A stretch of 64,000 bases of DNA from Phytopseudomonas straminea (GCF_900112645.1 NZ_FOMO01000005.1:62001-126000); one strand, 5' to 3'; shown: positions 17,556 through 28,051, counted from the stretch's first letter. Made by a program: numbers and translations. Notes: generated from the sequence alone by a model not told the origin.

Positions 17556-18368
17556 TCAGCCCAGCTGCAGCCAGATTGGCGCGTGGTCCGAGGGCTTTTC
17601 CATGCCGCGCAGTTCGTAGTCGATACCCGCGTCCTTGAGGCGATCCTGCAGGGCGCGCGAGGCGAGGATCACGTCGATGCGCAGACCGCGCTTGGGCTCG
17701 TCTTCGAAGCCTCGGCTGCGGTAGTCGAACCAGCTGAAACGGTCATCCACCTCGGGGTGCAGCTGACGGAAGCTGTCGACCAGGCCCCAGTTCTTCAGGG
17801 TCGCCAGCCACTCGCGCTCTTCGGGCAGGAAGCTGCATTTACCGGTCTTCAGCCAGCGCTTGCGGTTCACCTCGCCGATACCGATGTCGCAATCCTCGGG
17901 GGAGATATTGATGTCGCCCATGACGATCAGCGGCTGGTCGTGGGCGAAGCGGTTGCTCAGGAGTGCCTGCAGGTCAGCGTAGAAACGCTGCTTAGCGGGA
18001 AACTTGGTTGGGTGGTCGCGGCTTTCGCCCTGGGGAAAGTAGCCGTTCATGACGGTCACAGGGTTGCCGTTGGCGTCGGCATAGGTGCCATAGATGAAGC
18101 GGCGCTGGGAGTCCTCACCGTCGTCCGGAAAGCCCTTGGTGATGTCGAGCGGCGCCTGGCGCGACAGCAGCGCGACGCCGTAATGGCCTTTCTGGCCGTG
18201 GTAGTGCACGTGGTATCCCAGGGCGCGAATCTCCGCCTCGGGGAACTGGTCGTCGCTGACCTTGGTTTCCTGCAGGCCGATCACATCCGGCTGGTGCTTC
18301 TCGATCAGTGCCGCGAGTTGATGCGGGCGGGCGCGCAAGCCATTGATGTTGAAGGAAACGAGTTTCAT
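17556..18368 (-). CDS. xthA: Exodeoxyribonuclease III
   Basis: A 270-residue enzyme of the exonuclease/endonuclease/phosphatase fold. It cleaves abasic sites in DNA and removes nucleotides from 3' ends in base-excision repair. Catalytic landmarks are FNINGLRAR (6-14), LQETK with the metal-binding Glu near residue 34, GDINISPED near 150, and the final [12 protein letters not shown] 18368 gives the standard N-terminus [12 protein letters not shown], whereas the longer open frame to 18470 is upstream read-through. It is divergent from tamA. The downstream PstS-OmpA gene has its own promoter. Confidence 0.96.
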   Translation of the reverse strand: MKLVSFNINGLRARPHQLAALIEKHQPDVIGLQETKVSDDQFPEAEIRALGYHVHYHGQKGHYGVALLSRQAPLDITKGFPDDGEDSQRRFIYGTYADANGNPVTVMNGYFPQGESRDHPTKFPAKQRFYADLQALLSNRFAHDQPLIVMGDINISPEDCDIGIGEVNRKRWLKTGKCSFLPEEREWLATLKNWGLVDSFRQLHPEVDDRFSWFDYRSRGFEDEPKRGLRIDVILASRALQDRLKDAGIDYELRGMEKPSDHAPIWLQLG

Positions 18369-18505
18369 GTCGGCGATCCTGAGCGTAGCTGGCAGTAAAA
18401 CAGCGATGCTAGCTGATCGCATCGCCGCACGGCCAGCGCAGCGGGAAATCGTTTCGATACGTACATGCACTGGAATAGAGCGTTTGCCGTGATAGCATCG
18501 CCGTC

Positions 18506-20239
18506 ATGAGAGTACTTTCGACCCTCGGCGCGGGATGCGCGCTCATGCTGTTCAGTGCCACGTTGCTCGCCGAGGATGCTCGCCTGGTGGTCAGCGTGCA
18601 GCCGGCCAACAATGCCCTGAAGAGCAACGTCGAAGGTTATATCGGCAACCTTGGCGAGCGTGACGCCGAAGCCCTGCAACGCCTGCGCCGTGTGGTCGAA
18701 GGCCAGGCCGAAAAAGCCGCCCAGGCGCTCGGCTATTACCAGGCGCAGATCAGCACCGAAGTCATCGAGCAAACGCCGCCGCGCCTCAACGTACGTATCG
18801 TGCCCGGCGAGCCGGTACGCCTGGGCAACGTCACCGTGCGTATCGACGGCCCCGCTTCGCAAATGCGCGCCTTCCAGTTACCCAAGGACGCTCAGCTCAC
18901 ATCGGGTGCGCGGCTCAATCACGGCCGCTACGAGGCCGCCAAACGGCATATTCAGAACATGGCGTCGCGCTACGGTTTCTTCCGCGGGCGCTTCACGCAG
19001 CAAAGCCTGCGCATCAACCCCCAGGCCGGTGTGGCCGATATCGAGCTGGTCTACGACAGCGGCCCGCGCTACACCCTGGGCCAGGTCAGCTTCGACGGCG
19101 ACATGCCCTTCGATGACGAGCTGCTGCAGCGCATGGTGCCGTTCCCGGCGGACACGCCCTATGACTCCGAGCGGATCGCCGAGCTGTATGAGGCGCTGCG
19201 CTCCAGCGGTTACTTCGAGTCGGTGCGTGTCGATGCCAGCCCCACGGTGGCCGAGCAGCAGGTGATACCGGTCAAGGTCCATCTGCAGACCCGCCTGCCG
19301 CGCACCATGGGGCTGGGCCTGGGTTTTTCCACCGACGTTGGCCCGCGCGGTCGCATCCAGTGGGAGCGCCACTGGGCCAACCCGCAGGGCCACAGTTATG
19401 GCGCGGAAATGGAGCTGTCGGCGCCGCGGCAGAATGTCGGCCTGTGGTACGACATTCCCGGTAATCCGCCGATGACCGACAAGCTGCGTCTGGCCGGCGG
19501 TTATCAGTATGAAGAACTGGCCAACACCGACAGCCTCAGCCGTCTGCTGACCGTCGGCCCGGAGTGGCACAGCAAGCTCGACAGTGGCTGGCAGCGGGTG
19601 ATTTCCCTGAAATGGCAGCGCGAAGAATACCGCCTCGGCGACGACTCGGGCCTAAGTACGTTGTTGATGCCGGGTATCAGTTATTCGTACCTGCACAGCG
19701 ACAGCCGCATCGACCCCAACAACGGCTATCGCCTGCAGTTTGATGCCTCGGTTGCCAAGGAAGGGCTGCTCTCCGATTCCGATGTGGTGCACGGCAACGT
19801 GCTGGTCAAGGGCCTGACCACGCTCTGGCAGAACCACCGCTTTCTCGCTCGCGCACAATTCGGCGGCACCGAATCCAAGGGCTTCAACTCCTCGGTGCCG
19901 CCGTCGCTGCGTTTCTTCGCTGGTGGCGATCAGAGCGTGCGCGGCTATGACTATCAGAGCCTGTCGCCGGAGAACAATGATGGCGATCGCATCGGCGGGC
20001 GCTATATGGTCGCGGCCAGCGCCGAGTATCAGTACAGCATCCTCGACAAGTGGCGCGTGGCGACCTTCTACGACACTGGTAACGCCTTCAATTCCCTGCA
20101 GATGCCATCGTTGAAGAGCGCCGTGGGTATCGGCGTGCGCTGGGTGTCGCCGGTCGGGCCGCTGCGCCTGGATCTGGCCCATCCGCTGGATGACGAAGGC
20201 GGCGTGCGCCTGCACTTTTCCATGGGGCCGGAACTGTGA
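18506..20239 (+). CDS. tamA: Translocation and assembly module outer-membrane protein TamA
   Basis: A 577-residue Omp85-family protein. It has a signal peptide (about 1-22, ending ATLLA), three POTRA-type periplasmic repeats (about 25-260) and a C-terminal 16-stranded barrel (about 270-577) with FFAGGDQSVRGYDYQSL, the lid-lock RGY motif of the family. TamA works with inner-membrane-anchored TamB in assembling outer-membrane proteins and in moving phospholipid to the outer membrane. The tamA stop overlaps the tamB GTG start (GTGA, 20236-20239). The partner tamB is interrupted, so the pair may be non-functional or altered here. Confidence 0.95.
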   Translation: MRVLSTLGAGCALMLFSATLLAEDARLVVSVQPANNALKSNVEGYIGNLGERDAEALQRLRRVVEGQAEKAAQALGYYQAQISTEVIEQTPPRLNVRIVPGEPVRLGNVTVRIDGPASQMRAFQLPKDAQLTSGARLNHGRYEAAKRHIQNMASRYGFFRGRFTQQSLRINPQAGVADIELVYDSGPRYTLGQVSFDGDMPFDDELLQRMVPFPADTPYDSERIAELYEALRSSGYFESVRVDASPTVAEQQVIPVKVHLQTRLPRTMGLGLGFSTDVGPRGRIQWERHWANPQGHSYGAEMELSAPRQNVGLWYDIPGNPPMTDKLRLAGGYQYEELANTDSLSRLLTVGPEWHSKLDSGWQRVISLKWQREEYRLGDDSGLSTLLMPGISYSYLHSDSRIDPNNGYRLQFDASVAKEGLLSDSDVVHGNVLVKGLTTLWQNHRFLARAQFGGTESKGFNSSVPPSLRFFAGGDQSVRGYDYQSLSPENNDGDRIGGRYMVAASAEYQYSILDKWRVATFYDTGNAFNSLQMPSLKSAVGIGVRWVSPVGPLRLDLAHPLDDEGGVRLHFSMGPEL

Positions 20240-23200
20240 GGGGTGCGCTGAAATACACCGGCTTGAGTCTGGCCGGACTGCTGGCGCTGCTCGTGTTGCT
20301 GCTGATTTGGGTGCTGGGCACAGCCGCCGGCAGCCGCTTTACGCTGGGCCTGGTGCCGGGGCTTGTGGTCGACGGATTCGAGGGGCGCCTGGGCGGTCAC
20401 TGGACGGCCGAGCAAGTGCACTGGCAGCAGGGCGACGATCAGGTACTGGTCCACCAGGCGCAATTCGACTGGTCGCCGTCATGCCTGCTGCGCCTGACGC
20501 TGTGCATCGACACGCTGCGCAGCGAACGCATCGAGCTGAGTTTCGCGCCCAGCGAGGCGCCGCCAAGCGACGAGCCTTTCAGCCTGCCGCAGCTGAACCT
20601 GCCACTGGCGCTCGAGCTCGGCGAGGTGTGGCTCGGCAGCCTGCAGCTCAATGGCGCCGATCAGCTGCAAGGCCTCGAACTCGCCGCGGACTGGGCCAGC
20701 GAAGGGCTGAACATCAGTCGCTTGCATGTGCAGCGCGACGAGCTGGTCGTCGACCTGCACGGCTATGTGCAACCCAGCGGTGAATGGCCGCTGAAGCTCA
20801 AGGGCAGCGCTGTGCTGCCGGCACCCGGTGACGAGCCCTGGAACCTGGCGCTAGAGATCGAGGGTGAGCTAATTCAGGGCCTGGCGCTGTTCGTGGATAG
20901 CTCCGGTTATCTGGCGGGCCGCCTGAGCGGCGAGGTGCAACCGCTGGCCGAGCATATTCCGGCGCGGCTCTCGTTGAGGGTCGATGGTTTTAAGGCCGTC
21001 GAATCGTTGCCCGAGACTCTGCGCCTCAATGGTGTGGCGCTGCGGGCTGGTGGCAACCTGCAGGACGGCTACCAGGTTCACGGTATCGGCTTGCTGCCCG
21101 CCGATGGTGCCGTGGTGGCGCTGTCGCTGGACGGCCGCGTCGATGCCAAGGGTGCGGATATCGAGAATCTCAGCCTGTCAGCCGGCCCCGGCGAGCGCTT
21201 GGCCGTCAACGGACGCCTCGACTGACAGGACGGCTTCAGCGCCGATACCCATATCGACTGGGAGAACTTCCCCTGGCAGCGCCTCTATCCCATGGGCGAA
21301 GCGCCGCCCGTGACGCTGAAAAAGTTGACCGGTGATCTGGCCTACGACAATGGCAATTACCTGGGCAACCTGTCCGCGGCGCTGGATGGCCCGGCCGGCG
21401 CCTTTGAAGTGCAGACGCCATTGAGCGGCGACCTGCAGCAGATCCATCTGCCGCAACTGCAGGTGCGCGCCGGTCAGGGCAAGATCGATGGCCAGCTCAC
21501 CGTCGGTTTCGCCGAGGCGGTGCGTTGGGATGCGCAATTGCAGGTCAGCGACTTCGACCCGGCCTACTGGGTCGCCGAGCTGCCAGGGCGTATCGCCGGG
21601 CCGATTCGCAGCAAGGGCCAGTTGCTCGACGGGCGCCTGGAGCTGACCGGCGATCTGGACCTGCAAGGCCGCCTGCGGGGCCGGCCGGCGCAACTGCAAA
21701 CCCAGGTGGCCGGTGCTGGCGAGCGCTGGGATGTGAGCACGCTCAGCCTGCGCCTGGGCGATAACCGCATCGACGGCAGCGGCCAGCTGGATCAGCGCCT
21801 GCAGGGCCAGCTGCGCATCGCCCTCAACCGCCTCGGCCAGTTGTGGCCCGGGCTGCAAGGCCAGGCTAATGGTCGCCTGGATCTGGCCGGCAGCCTGCAA
21901 GCGCCACAAGGCACCTTCACCTTGAACGGCCAATCACTGGCCTTCGAGCAAACCCGCCTGAGGCAGCTGGGTGTGGACGCCACCCTGGATGGCAACGGCC
22001 AGGCCAAACTGCAATTGCGCGGGCAGGGCATCGCCAGCGGCGACAGCCAGTTTGGCAACCTGACGGTCAACGGCGCCGGCAATCAGCGTCAGCAGCAGAT
22101 GGACCTGAGCCTGCAGGGGCCACAACTGCAAACCAGTCTGGCGCTGGATGGCACCCTGGATAAAGGCGACTGGCGCGGTCGTCTGAGCCGCGTCGAGATC
22201 CAGGCCGGTGGCCAGGACTGGCGTCTGCAGGCACCTGCCTCACTGGTGCGCCTGGCCAGCGGCGAAATCGACCTGGGCGCCCACTGTCTGCGCTCCGGCG
22301 CGGCCAGCCTGTGCGGGGAGAATCAGCGCCTGCAGCCGGAACCCAAGATCCGCTATCGTCTGGCCGACTTCCCGCTCGACAGCCTGTCGCCCTGGTTCCC
22401 GAAGGACTTCGCCTGGCAGGGCACGCTGGATGCCGACGTGCACCTCGACCTGCCGTCTGCCGGCCCCAATGGCCGCGTGGTGGTGGATGCCGGCAGTGGC
22501 ATCTGGCGCGTGCGCGATCAGGATCAGTGGGTGGATTTCAGCTACGACAGCCTGCGCCTGAGCAGCGAACTGCGGCCCCAGCGTATCGACAGCGAGCTGA
22601 GCCTGCGTGGTCCGCGCATCGGCGAGCTGTCGGTGCAGGCGCAGCTCGACCCGCGGCCGGACAACAAACCGCTGTCCGGCCAGTTCCGCTTGAGCGGCCT
22701 CGATCTGGCGATCGCGCGGCCGTTCGTGCCCATGGTCGAGCGCCTGACCGGTCAACTGAACGGCAGCGGCACGCTGTCCGGCGATCTGCTCAAACCCCTG
22801 GTCAACGGCCAGCTGGCGCTCAGCGACGGTGAAGTGTCCGGCGGAGAGTTGCCGACCAGCTTCGAGGACCTGCAGGTGCGCGTGCTGATCGCTGGCGAAA
22901 GCCTGCAGCTCAACGGCGGCTGGCGCAGTGGCAACAAGGGGCAGGGCACGCTGGACGGCGCGCTGGCCTGGAGTGGCCCGCTGAATGGCAACCTGAACGT
23001 CAAGGGCAGCAGCCTGCCGGTCAACGTCGAGCCGTACGCGAATCTGGAGATGGCACCGGACATGCAGGTGCGTCTGGCCGATGATCAGCTGTCGGTCAGC
23101 GGTAAAGTATCGATTCCCCGCGGCAAGATCGTGGTGCGCGAGTTGCCACCGTCCACCGTAAAGGTCTCCGACGATGCGGTGATCGTCGGCGAAGACCCTC

Positions 23201-23907
23201 GGGAAAAGCAGCCGGTGGCGATCAGTATGGACATCGACGTGGACGTCGGCAGTGACAAGCTGACCTTCAGCGGTTTCGGACTCAACGCTGAGCTGGCTGG
23301 ACAGGTGCACATCGGCGATGACCTCGATACCCGCGGCGAGCTGAACCTCAACAAGGGCAACTTCCGCGGCTACGGTCAGCGCCTGACCATCCGACGTGCG
23401 CGTCTGCTGTTCGCTGGGCCGATCGACCAGCCGTTCCTGGATATTGAAGCGATTCGCAAGGTCGACGACGTAGTGGCCGGGCTGCGCCTGACCGGCAGCG
23501 CCGATCAGCCACGCACCGAGGTGTTCTCCGAGCCGGCCATGAGCCAGGAACAGGCGCTGTCCTATCTGGTACTAGGGCGCCCGCTGTCGAGCGGCAGCGA
23601 GGACAACAACATGCTTGCCCAGGCGGCATTGGCTCTCGGCGTGGCCGGCAGTTCCGGGGTCACCGGCTCGGTCGCCGAGAGCCTGGGCATTCAGGACTTC
23701 CAACTGGACACCGACGGCAGCGGCCGCAGCACCAGCGTGGTGGCCAGTGGCAACTTGTCCGAGCGCTTGAGCCTGCGTTACGGCGTCGGCGTATTCGAGC
23801 CGGTCAACACCGTGGCGCTGCGTTACGCGCTGACGCGACGCCTGTATCTGGAGGCTGCCAGCGGCCTGGCCAGCTCTCTTGACCTGTTCTACAAGCGCGA
23901 TTTCTAG
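20236..23907 (+). pseudogene. tamB: tamB, interrupted by an in-frame TGA
   Basis: One continuous frame of 1223 codons from GTG 20236, broken only by TGA at codon 330 (21223-21225). Before the stop (residues 1-329) lie the inner-membrane anchor (about 8-28) and the first beta-helical repeats. After it the frame continues without any shift, through the long AsmA-like repeat region, to the conserved C-terminal DUF490 domain (REKQPVAIS, QPFLDIEAIR, LFYKRDF at the end). Restoring a sense codon would give a normal-length TamB. The expected residue is Trp (TGG to TGA is one base). The first in-frame ATG after the stop is at 21292, without a ribosome binding site. Options are a true nonsense mutation, sequencing error, or leaky UGA-C read-through. 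Confidence 0.85.
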
Positions 23908-24016
23908 GCCGGTAGCCGGCGGCTCACGGCGCCAAGATAAGCGTTTGCGGGCCGCTGTTACTGGCGTAGGATGACCGCTCCTGCGTGTTTCCAACCATCA
24001 AGAGAAGGATCGTTTC

Positions 24017-24517
24017 ATGGCACAAGTAACCCTGCGCGGTAACCCGGTTGAAGTCGCTGGCCAGTTGCCGCAAGTCGGTCAGCAAGCGCCGGCATTCACC
24101 CTGGTTGGCGCTGGCCTGGCTGACGTCAGCCTGAGCAGCCTGGCGGGCAAGCGCAAAGTGCTGAACATTTTTCCAAGCGTCGACACTCCGACCTGCGCCA
24201 CCTCGGTACGCAAGTTCAACGCCGAGGCCGGCAAGCTGGAGAACACCGCGGTGCTGTGCATCTCGGCCGACCTGCCGTTCGCCCAGGCGCGCTTCTGCGG
24301 TGCCGAAGGCCTGGAAAACGTCCAGAATCTGTCGACCATGCGCGGCGCCGAGTTCCTCAAGGACTACGGCGTAGCCCTGAGCTCCGGCCCGCTGGCTGGC
24401 GTGGCAGCCCGCGCCGTGGTGGTGCTCGATGAGAACGACAAGGTGCTGCACAGTGAGCTGGTCGGCGAAATCGCTGACGAGCCAAACTATGACGCGGCCC
24501 TGGCTGCGCTGAAGTAA
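24017..24517 (+). CDS. tpx: Thiol peroxidase (atypical 2-Cys peroxiredoxin)
   Basis: A 166-residue Tpx that reduces peroxides, especially alkyl hydroperoxides, with thioredoxin as donor. The peroxidatic cysteine is Cys60 in [12 protein letters not shown] and the resolving cysteine is Cys94 in ARFCGAEG, the spacing expected of the family. No signal peptide is visible here, although E. coli Tpx is periplasm-associated. ATG 24017 has AGAAGG upstream. The gene stands alone: 109 bases after tamB and followed by its own terminator. Confidence 0.96.
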   Translation: MAQVTLRGNPVEVAGQLPQVGQQAPAFTLVGAGLADVSLSSLAGKRKVLNIFPSVDTPTCATSVRKFNAEAGKLENTAVLCISADLPFAQARFCGAEGLENVQNLSTMRGAEFLKDYGVALSSGPLAGVAARAVVVLDENDKVLHSELVGEIADEPNYDAALAALK

Positions 24518-24534
24518 GCCAACCGCGTTACCCG

Positions 24535-24562
24535 AAACGGCCTGCCTTGCGCAGGCCGTTTT
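24535..24562. terminator. Terminator between tpx and the aldo/keto reductase gene
   Basis: AAACGGCCTGC (24535-24545) pairs perfectly with 24551-24561, loop CTTGC. The T-rich flank is short on the plus strand. It is shared by two convergent genes and probably acts in both directions. Confidence 0.75.
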
Positions 24563-24566
24563 CGTT

Positions 24567-25562
24567 TCAGAGGTTCAGCGTCTGCATTGACCCTGGCGTG
24601 TAGCGTTCACCGGCGACGGCCTTAGCAGGAAAGATATCGTCCAGCGCCGCCACCTCATTCATGCTCAACTCGATCTCCAGCGCCGCCAGATTTTCATCCA
24701 GATAGCGGCGGCGCTTGGTGCCGGGGATCGGCACAATGTCCTCGTCCTTAGCCAATACCCAGGCGAGCGCCAGTTGTGCAGCGCTGATGCCCTTGTCGGC
24801 AGCCATGCTCTGCACCTTGGCAACCAGTTGCAGGTTTCTGGCGAAGTTCTCGCCCTGAAAGCGCGGATTGTGGCGACGGAAATCATCGGCCTCAAAATCG
24901 TCAGGGCTCTGCAGCGCACCGGTCAAGAAGCCTCGGCCAAGTGGACTGTAAGGCACGAAGGCGATGCCCAGTTCCCGGCAGGTTGCCAGCACGCCGTTTT
25001 CTTCGGGGTCGCGGGTCCACAGCGAATACTCGGTTTGTACTGCTGTGATGGGGTGTACCGCGTGGGCGCGACGCAGGGTGGCCGGTGCCACTTCGCTGAG
25101 GCCGATATGGCGGATTTTGCCTTGAGCGACCAGCTCGGCAAGCGCACCGACAGTCTCTTCGATGGGGACAGCGGGATCGATGCGATGCTGGTAGTACAGA
25201 TCCAGATAATCCGTGCCCAGGCGTTTCAGGCTGCCCTCGATGGATTGGCGCACATAATCGGGATGACCGCTGACGCCACGCTTGTGCGGGTCTTTGGCGT
25301 CGCGAAGGATGCCGAACTTGCTGGCCACGAAGGCCTGCTGGCGACGGCCGGCCAGGGCGCGGCCCAGTAGCTGTTCGTTGGTGTGCGGGCCGTACATATC
25401 GGCGGTGTCGAGGAAGTTCAGGCCGCGCTCGAGGGCATGGTGAATGGTGGCGATGGACTCACGGTCGTCACGGTCGGCCGTGTAGAAGTCGCTCATGCCC
25501 ATGCAGCCCAGACCAATGGCTGAAACCTGAGGGCCGTTGTGGCCCAGTTGGCGGGTTTTCAT
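24567..25562 (-). CDS. Aldo/keto reductase
   Basis: A 331-residue NADPH-dependent aldo/keto reductase of the AKR (beta/alpha)8 fold. The catalytic tetrad is visible as Asp52 and Tyr57 ([10 protein letters not shown]), Lys82 (ASKFGI) and a histidine in YYQHRIDP. The NADPH-binding end is [14 protein letters not shown]. The pattern is close to the AKR13/YakC-like group of bacterial aldehyde or quinone reductases, and the physiological substrate is unknown. It is divergent from a LysR gene across 105 bases, so it is probably regulated by it. Confidence 0.93.
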   Translation of the reverse strand: MKTRQLGHNGPQVSAIGLGCMGMSDFYTADRDDRESIATIHHALERGLNFLDTADMYGPHTNEQLLGRALAGRRQQAFVASKFGILRDAKDPHKRGVSGHPDYVRQSIEGSLKRLGTDYLDLYYQHRIDPAVPIEETVGALAELVAQGKIRHIGLSEVAPATLRRAHAVHPITAVQTEYSLWTRDPEENGVLATCRELGIAFVPYSPLGRGFLTGALQSPDDFEADDFRRHNPRFQGENFARNLQLVAKVQSMAADKGISAAQLALAWVLAKDEDIVPIPGTKRRRYLDENLAALEIELSMNEVAALDDIFPAKAVAGERYTPGSMQTLNL

Positions 25563-25667
25563 CTTCAGCTCCTGTAAATGAGTGGAGCCAAGAGTTTGGT
25601 TGTTGCAGGTTTGCAGATAAACTGGCTAAAAATGCATGCACTATTCGGTTTTGGAAAATAATCAGTT

Positions 25668-26579
25668 ATGGATCGCTTGCTTGCCATGCAGGTTTTCACG
25701 CGCATCGTCGAACTCGGCGGTTTTGGCAAGGCGGCCGACAGCCTGGGGCTACCCCGGGCTTCGGTGACGCAACTGATCAAACAGCTTGAGAAGCACCTGG
25801 GCGCGCAACTGCTGCAGCGTACCACCCGACATGTCAGCCCTACGCTCGATGGCAGCGCCTACTACGAGCGCTGCCTGGCCGTGCTGGCGGATATTGACGA
25901 CGCCGAGTCGCTGTTCTCCGATGCCCGCGCCAACCCGCAAGGTCGTTTGTGCGTTGATCTGCCGGCCTCGATCAGCCACCGCGTGGTGATACCTTCGTTA
26001 CCCGCGTTCTTTGCGCGCTACCCGCGTATCGAGCTGCAGATTGGCGCAAGTGACAGGCCGGTCGATCTGGTCCGTGAGGGCATCGACTGCGTGGTGCGCG
26101 CCGGTGCTGTGCATGATGTCAGCCTGGTCGCTCGGCCGCTGGCGCGGTTGCCGCAGGTTACCTGTGCAAGCAGCGCCTATATCGAGCGGCATGGCTTGCC
26201 GCGGGACTTGGACGAACTGTTAAGTAAGCATCAGGCGGTCAACTATGTGTCGCCGCTGACTGGCCGGCATTTTCCCTTCGATTTCATGGTGGCCGGCGAG
26301 CGTCGGGAACTGCAGATGCCCGGCTATATGGCGATCAGCAGCTCGGAAGGCTACGTGGCCGCCTGTGAGGCTGGTATGGGCATCATCCAAGCGCCGCTGT
26401 ACCACGTGCGCGAGCAATTGCGCGCCGGCACGCTGCTCGAGGTGCTGCCCGAGTACATGCCCGCGCCGATTGAGTTGGCGGCTCTGTACCCACCGCATCG
26501 CCAGCTGTCGCGGCGGGTGCGGGTGTTCGTCGATTGGCTGGTCGAGCTGTTCGGGCAGGCCGATCTGCATCGCCAATAG
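25668..26579 (+). CDS. LysR family transcriptional regulator
   Basis: A 303-residue LysR-type regulator with a typical N-terminal helix-turn-helix (MDRLLAMQVFTRIVELGGFG, then ASVTQLIKQLEKHLG) and a type 2 periplasmic-binding-like effector domain. The opening places it in the large group of LysR proteins that control divergent oxidoreductase genes. The aldo/keto reductase gene at 24567-25562 is the evident target. The MITE-like element begins 11 bases after its stop. Confidence 0.93.
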   Translation: MDRLLAMQVFTRIVELGGFGKAADSLGLPRASVTQLIKQLEKHLGAQLLQRTTRHVSPTLDGSAYYERCLAVLADIDDAESLFSDARANPQGRLCVDLPASISHRVVIPSLPAFFARYPRIELQIGASDRPVDLVREGIDCVVRAGAVHDVSLVARPLARLPQVTCASSAYIERHGLPRDLDELLSKHQAVNYVSPLTGRHFPFDFMVAGERRELQMPGYMAISSSEGYVAACEAGMGIIQAPLYHVREQLRAGTLLEVLPEYMPAPIELAALYPPHRQLSRRVRVFVDWLVELFGQADLHRQ

Positions 26580-26589
26580 GGCAAGCTGC

Positions 26590-26888
26590 CTAGGGTCTGT
26601 TGCCGTTTCACGCACGGCTGCGCCGGAGCCCGTTTTGTCGCGAGGCAAGGCACGAGCCGCGAAGTTTAGCTAGCTAAATGAGCCGGCGAGAAACGCCGCA
26701 TCGCGACAAAACGGGCCCGGCCCTAAGGGTTGTGCGGGAAATCTCGCCATGCGTCGTTGGAGGACTTGGCAAGGGAAAACGCGGACGGCTAGTCCATTCC
26801 CTGCGTCCTCCGCCTAGCGGATCGCCGCCCGGCCTGGCGAGATTTCTCGCGACAACGCGGCTCGCGTTGAAACGGCAACAGACCCTAG
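26590..26888. mobile_element. MITE-like element with 17-bp terminal inverted repeats and CTAG flanks
   Basis: GGTCTGTTGCCGTTTCA (26594-26610) and its exact complement (26868-26884) bound a 291-bp core with no coding frame. CTAG (26590-26593 and 26885-26888) flanks it on both sides like a 4-bp target duplication. Inside are two further hairpin arms: CCCGTTTTGTCGCG (26629-26642) with 26702-26715, around a TTTAGCTAGCTAAA palindrome (26665-26678); and GAAATCTCGCCA (26738-26749) with 26835-26846. The CTAG duplication is typical of the IS5 subgroup (YTAR targets), so an IS5-type transposase elsewhere could move it. It sits between two convergent LysR genes, 1 base from the second stop, and may end their transcription. 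Confidence 0.8.
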
Positions 26889-26889
26889 C

Positions 26890-27825
26890 TCAATGCGCCT
26901 TGTTCAGCGCGGCAGTGACCAGCCGGCGCAGACGGTTGGCCACCGGCGACAGCTCGCGACCTTTGACCAGCAGCAGGTAGTAGGGCGACATCTCGATAGT
27001 CATGTTCAGCGGCAGCACCTTGAGTTTGGCGCCGACCTGATCGCCGAGCAGCAGGTCCGGCACTTCGCTGGCCAGCGGCGCGATGGCCGATGACGACACC
27101 AGGATGGCAATCATCGCCAGGAGCGAAGTGGTGTTGGTGATGTTGGTCGGCAGCGGGGCGCCGGCGCTGAGAAAGGCGGTTTCCATCGCCTCGCGGATCG
27201 GCGCGCGGTGGCTCTGCATGACCCATTCGTAGGGCGACAGGTCGCGCAGCGTCACCTGGTCGACGTTGGCCAGCGGGTGATCCTGGCGCACGATCAGCTT
27301 GAGGGTTTCGGTGCGCGCCGGGTAGATCTCGAAATCCGTCGGGTTGACGCCGCGGGGCAGGCGGGCCAGCACGAAATCGTTCTTGCCGCTGGCCAGGTCA
27401 TGCACCAGCTCGTCACTGGCGGCGACGTTGACGTGCACGTCGGCGCGCGGCGAGATGGCCTTGAGCTGGCGAATCGCCGGGATCACGAAACCCACCGCTG
27501 CACCGGTCACCGCGCCGACCGTGGTCATGCCGCCTTCACCGCGTTTGAGCTCTTCAACATCCTGGGCCAGGTCGCGCAGCTCCACCAGCATGTTGTGTGC
27601 ACGACGTGCCAGGGCTCGGCCGATCAGCGTTGGCACCATGCCCTTGGCGTGGCGCTCGAACAGCCGCGCGCCAAGGGTGTGTTCGATGTCGGCGAGCATG
27701 CGCGACGCCGCTGGCTGGGTGACGGTCAGCTCGTCGGCGGCCAGGCCGAGCTGGCCGTGCTCGGCGATCGCGGCGATCAGCCGCAGTTGCGGGATCTTCA
27801 GATGGCGGGCAATTCCGATATCCAT
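26890..27825 (-). CDS. LysR family regulator of the sugar operon (GbpR-like)
   Basis: A 311-residue LysR-type regulator starting MDIGIARHLKIPQLRLIAAI, with its helix-turn-helix at about residues 10-65 and an effector domain after residue 90. It is divergent from the ABC sugar-uptake and oxidation operon at 28052-36394. The opening and this arrangement match GbpR, the LysR regulator paired with ChvE/Gbp-type sugar-binding proteins in alphaproteobacteria. It therefore probably activates the operon in response to the sugar or its acid. A perfect dyad at 27890-27913, between the divergent genes, is the likely binding site. Confidence 0.9.
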   Translation of the reverse strand: MDIGIARHLKIPQLRLIAAIAEHGQLGLAADELTVTQPAASRMLADIEHTLGARLFERHAKGMVPTLIGRALARRAHNMLVELRDLAQDVEELKRGEGGMTTVGAVTGAAVGFVIPAIRQLKAISPRADVHVNVAASDELVHDLASGKNDFVLARLPRGVNPTDFEIYPARTETLKLIVRQDHPLANVDQVTLRDLSPYEWVMQSHRAPIREAMETAFLSAGAPLPTNITNTTSLLAMIAILVSSSAIAPLASEVPDLLLGDQVGAKLKVLPLNMTIEMSPYYLLLVKGRELSPVANRLRRLVTAALNKAH

Positions 27826-27889
27826 GGTGGTGCTCGTTGTTGTCGTTGTGGGAGCGAGTGTGCGCCCGAGCGCAGATACTGTCGATCAG

Positions 27890-27913
27890 CTGCATAACAA
27901 TTTTGGTATGCAG
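27890..27913. promoter_or_regulatory. Candidate GbpR-like operator
   Basis: CTGCATA and TATGCAG are perfectly complementary and separated by 10 bases, in the size range of LysR-type recognition dyads. The dyad lies 65 bases before the LysR start and 139 bases before chvE. A TTGAGC hexamer (27914-27919) abuts its right edge and could be the -35 of an activated promoter, but the -10 region (TGATAT, 27936-27941) is weak. Confidence 0.6.
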
Positions 27914-27988
27914 TTGAGCGAAATATGAATTTGCCTGATATGCGGTGTGCTTCTATCGTCAGCTCTGCTTTGAGCTCTTCGTTGCCCC

Positions 27989-28000
27989 AACAACAATAAA
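27989..28000 (+). promoter_or_regulatory. Possible Hfq/Crc catabolite-repression motif in the chvE leader
   Basis: AACAACAATAAA fits the AAnAAnAA motif bound by Hfq with Crc in Pseudomonas. It is about 50 bases upstream of the chvE start. A second copy covers the first codons of gguB (AACAACAACCAA, 30769-30780), where such motifs usually block translation. Both are inferred from pattern only. Confidence 0.4.
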
Positions 28001-28051
28001 TCGCGATGTCGCGCGTCCCTGAGCGCGCCAGGCGTCGCCAGGAGAAGCTGA

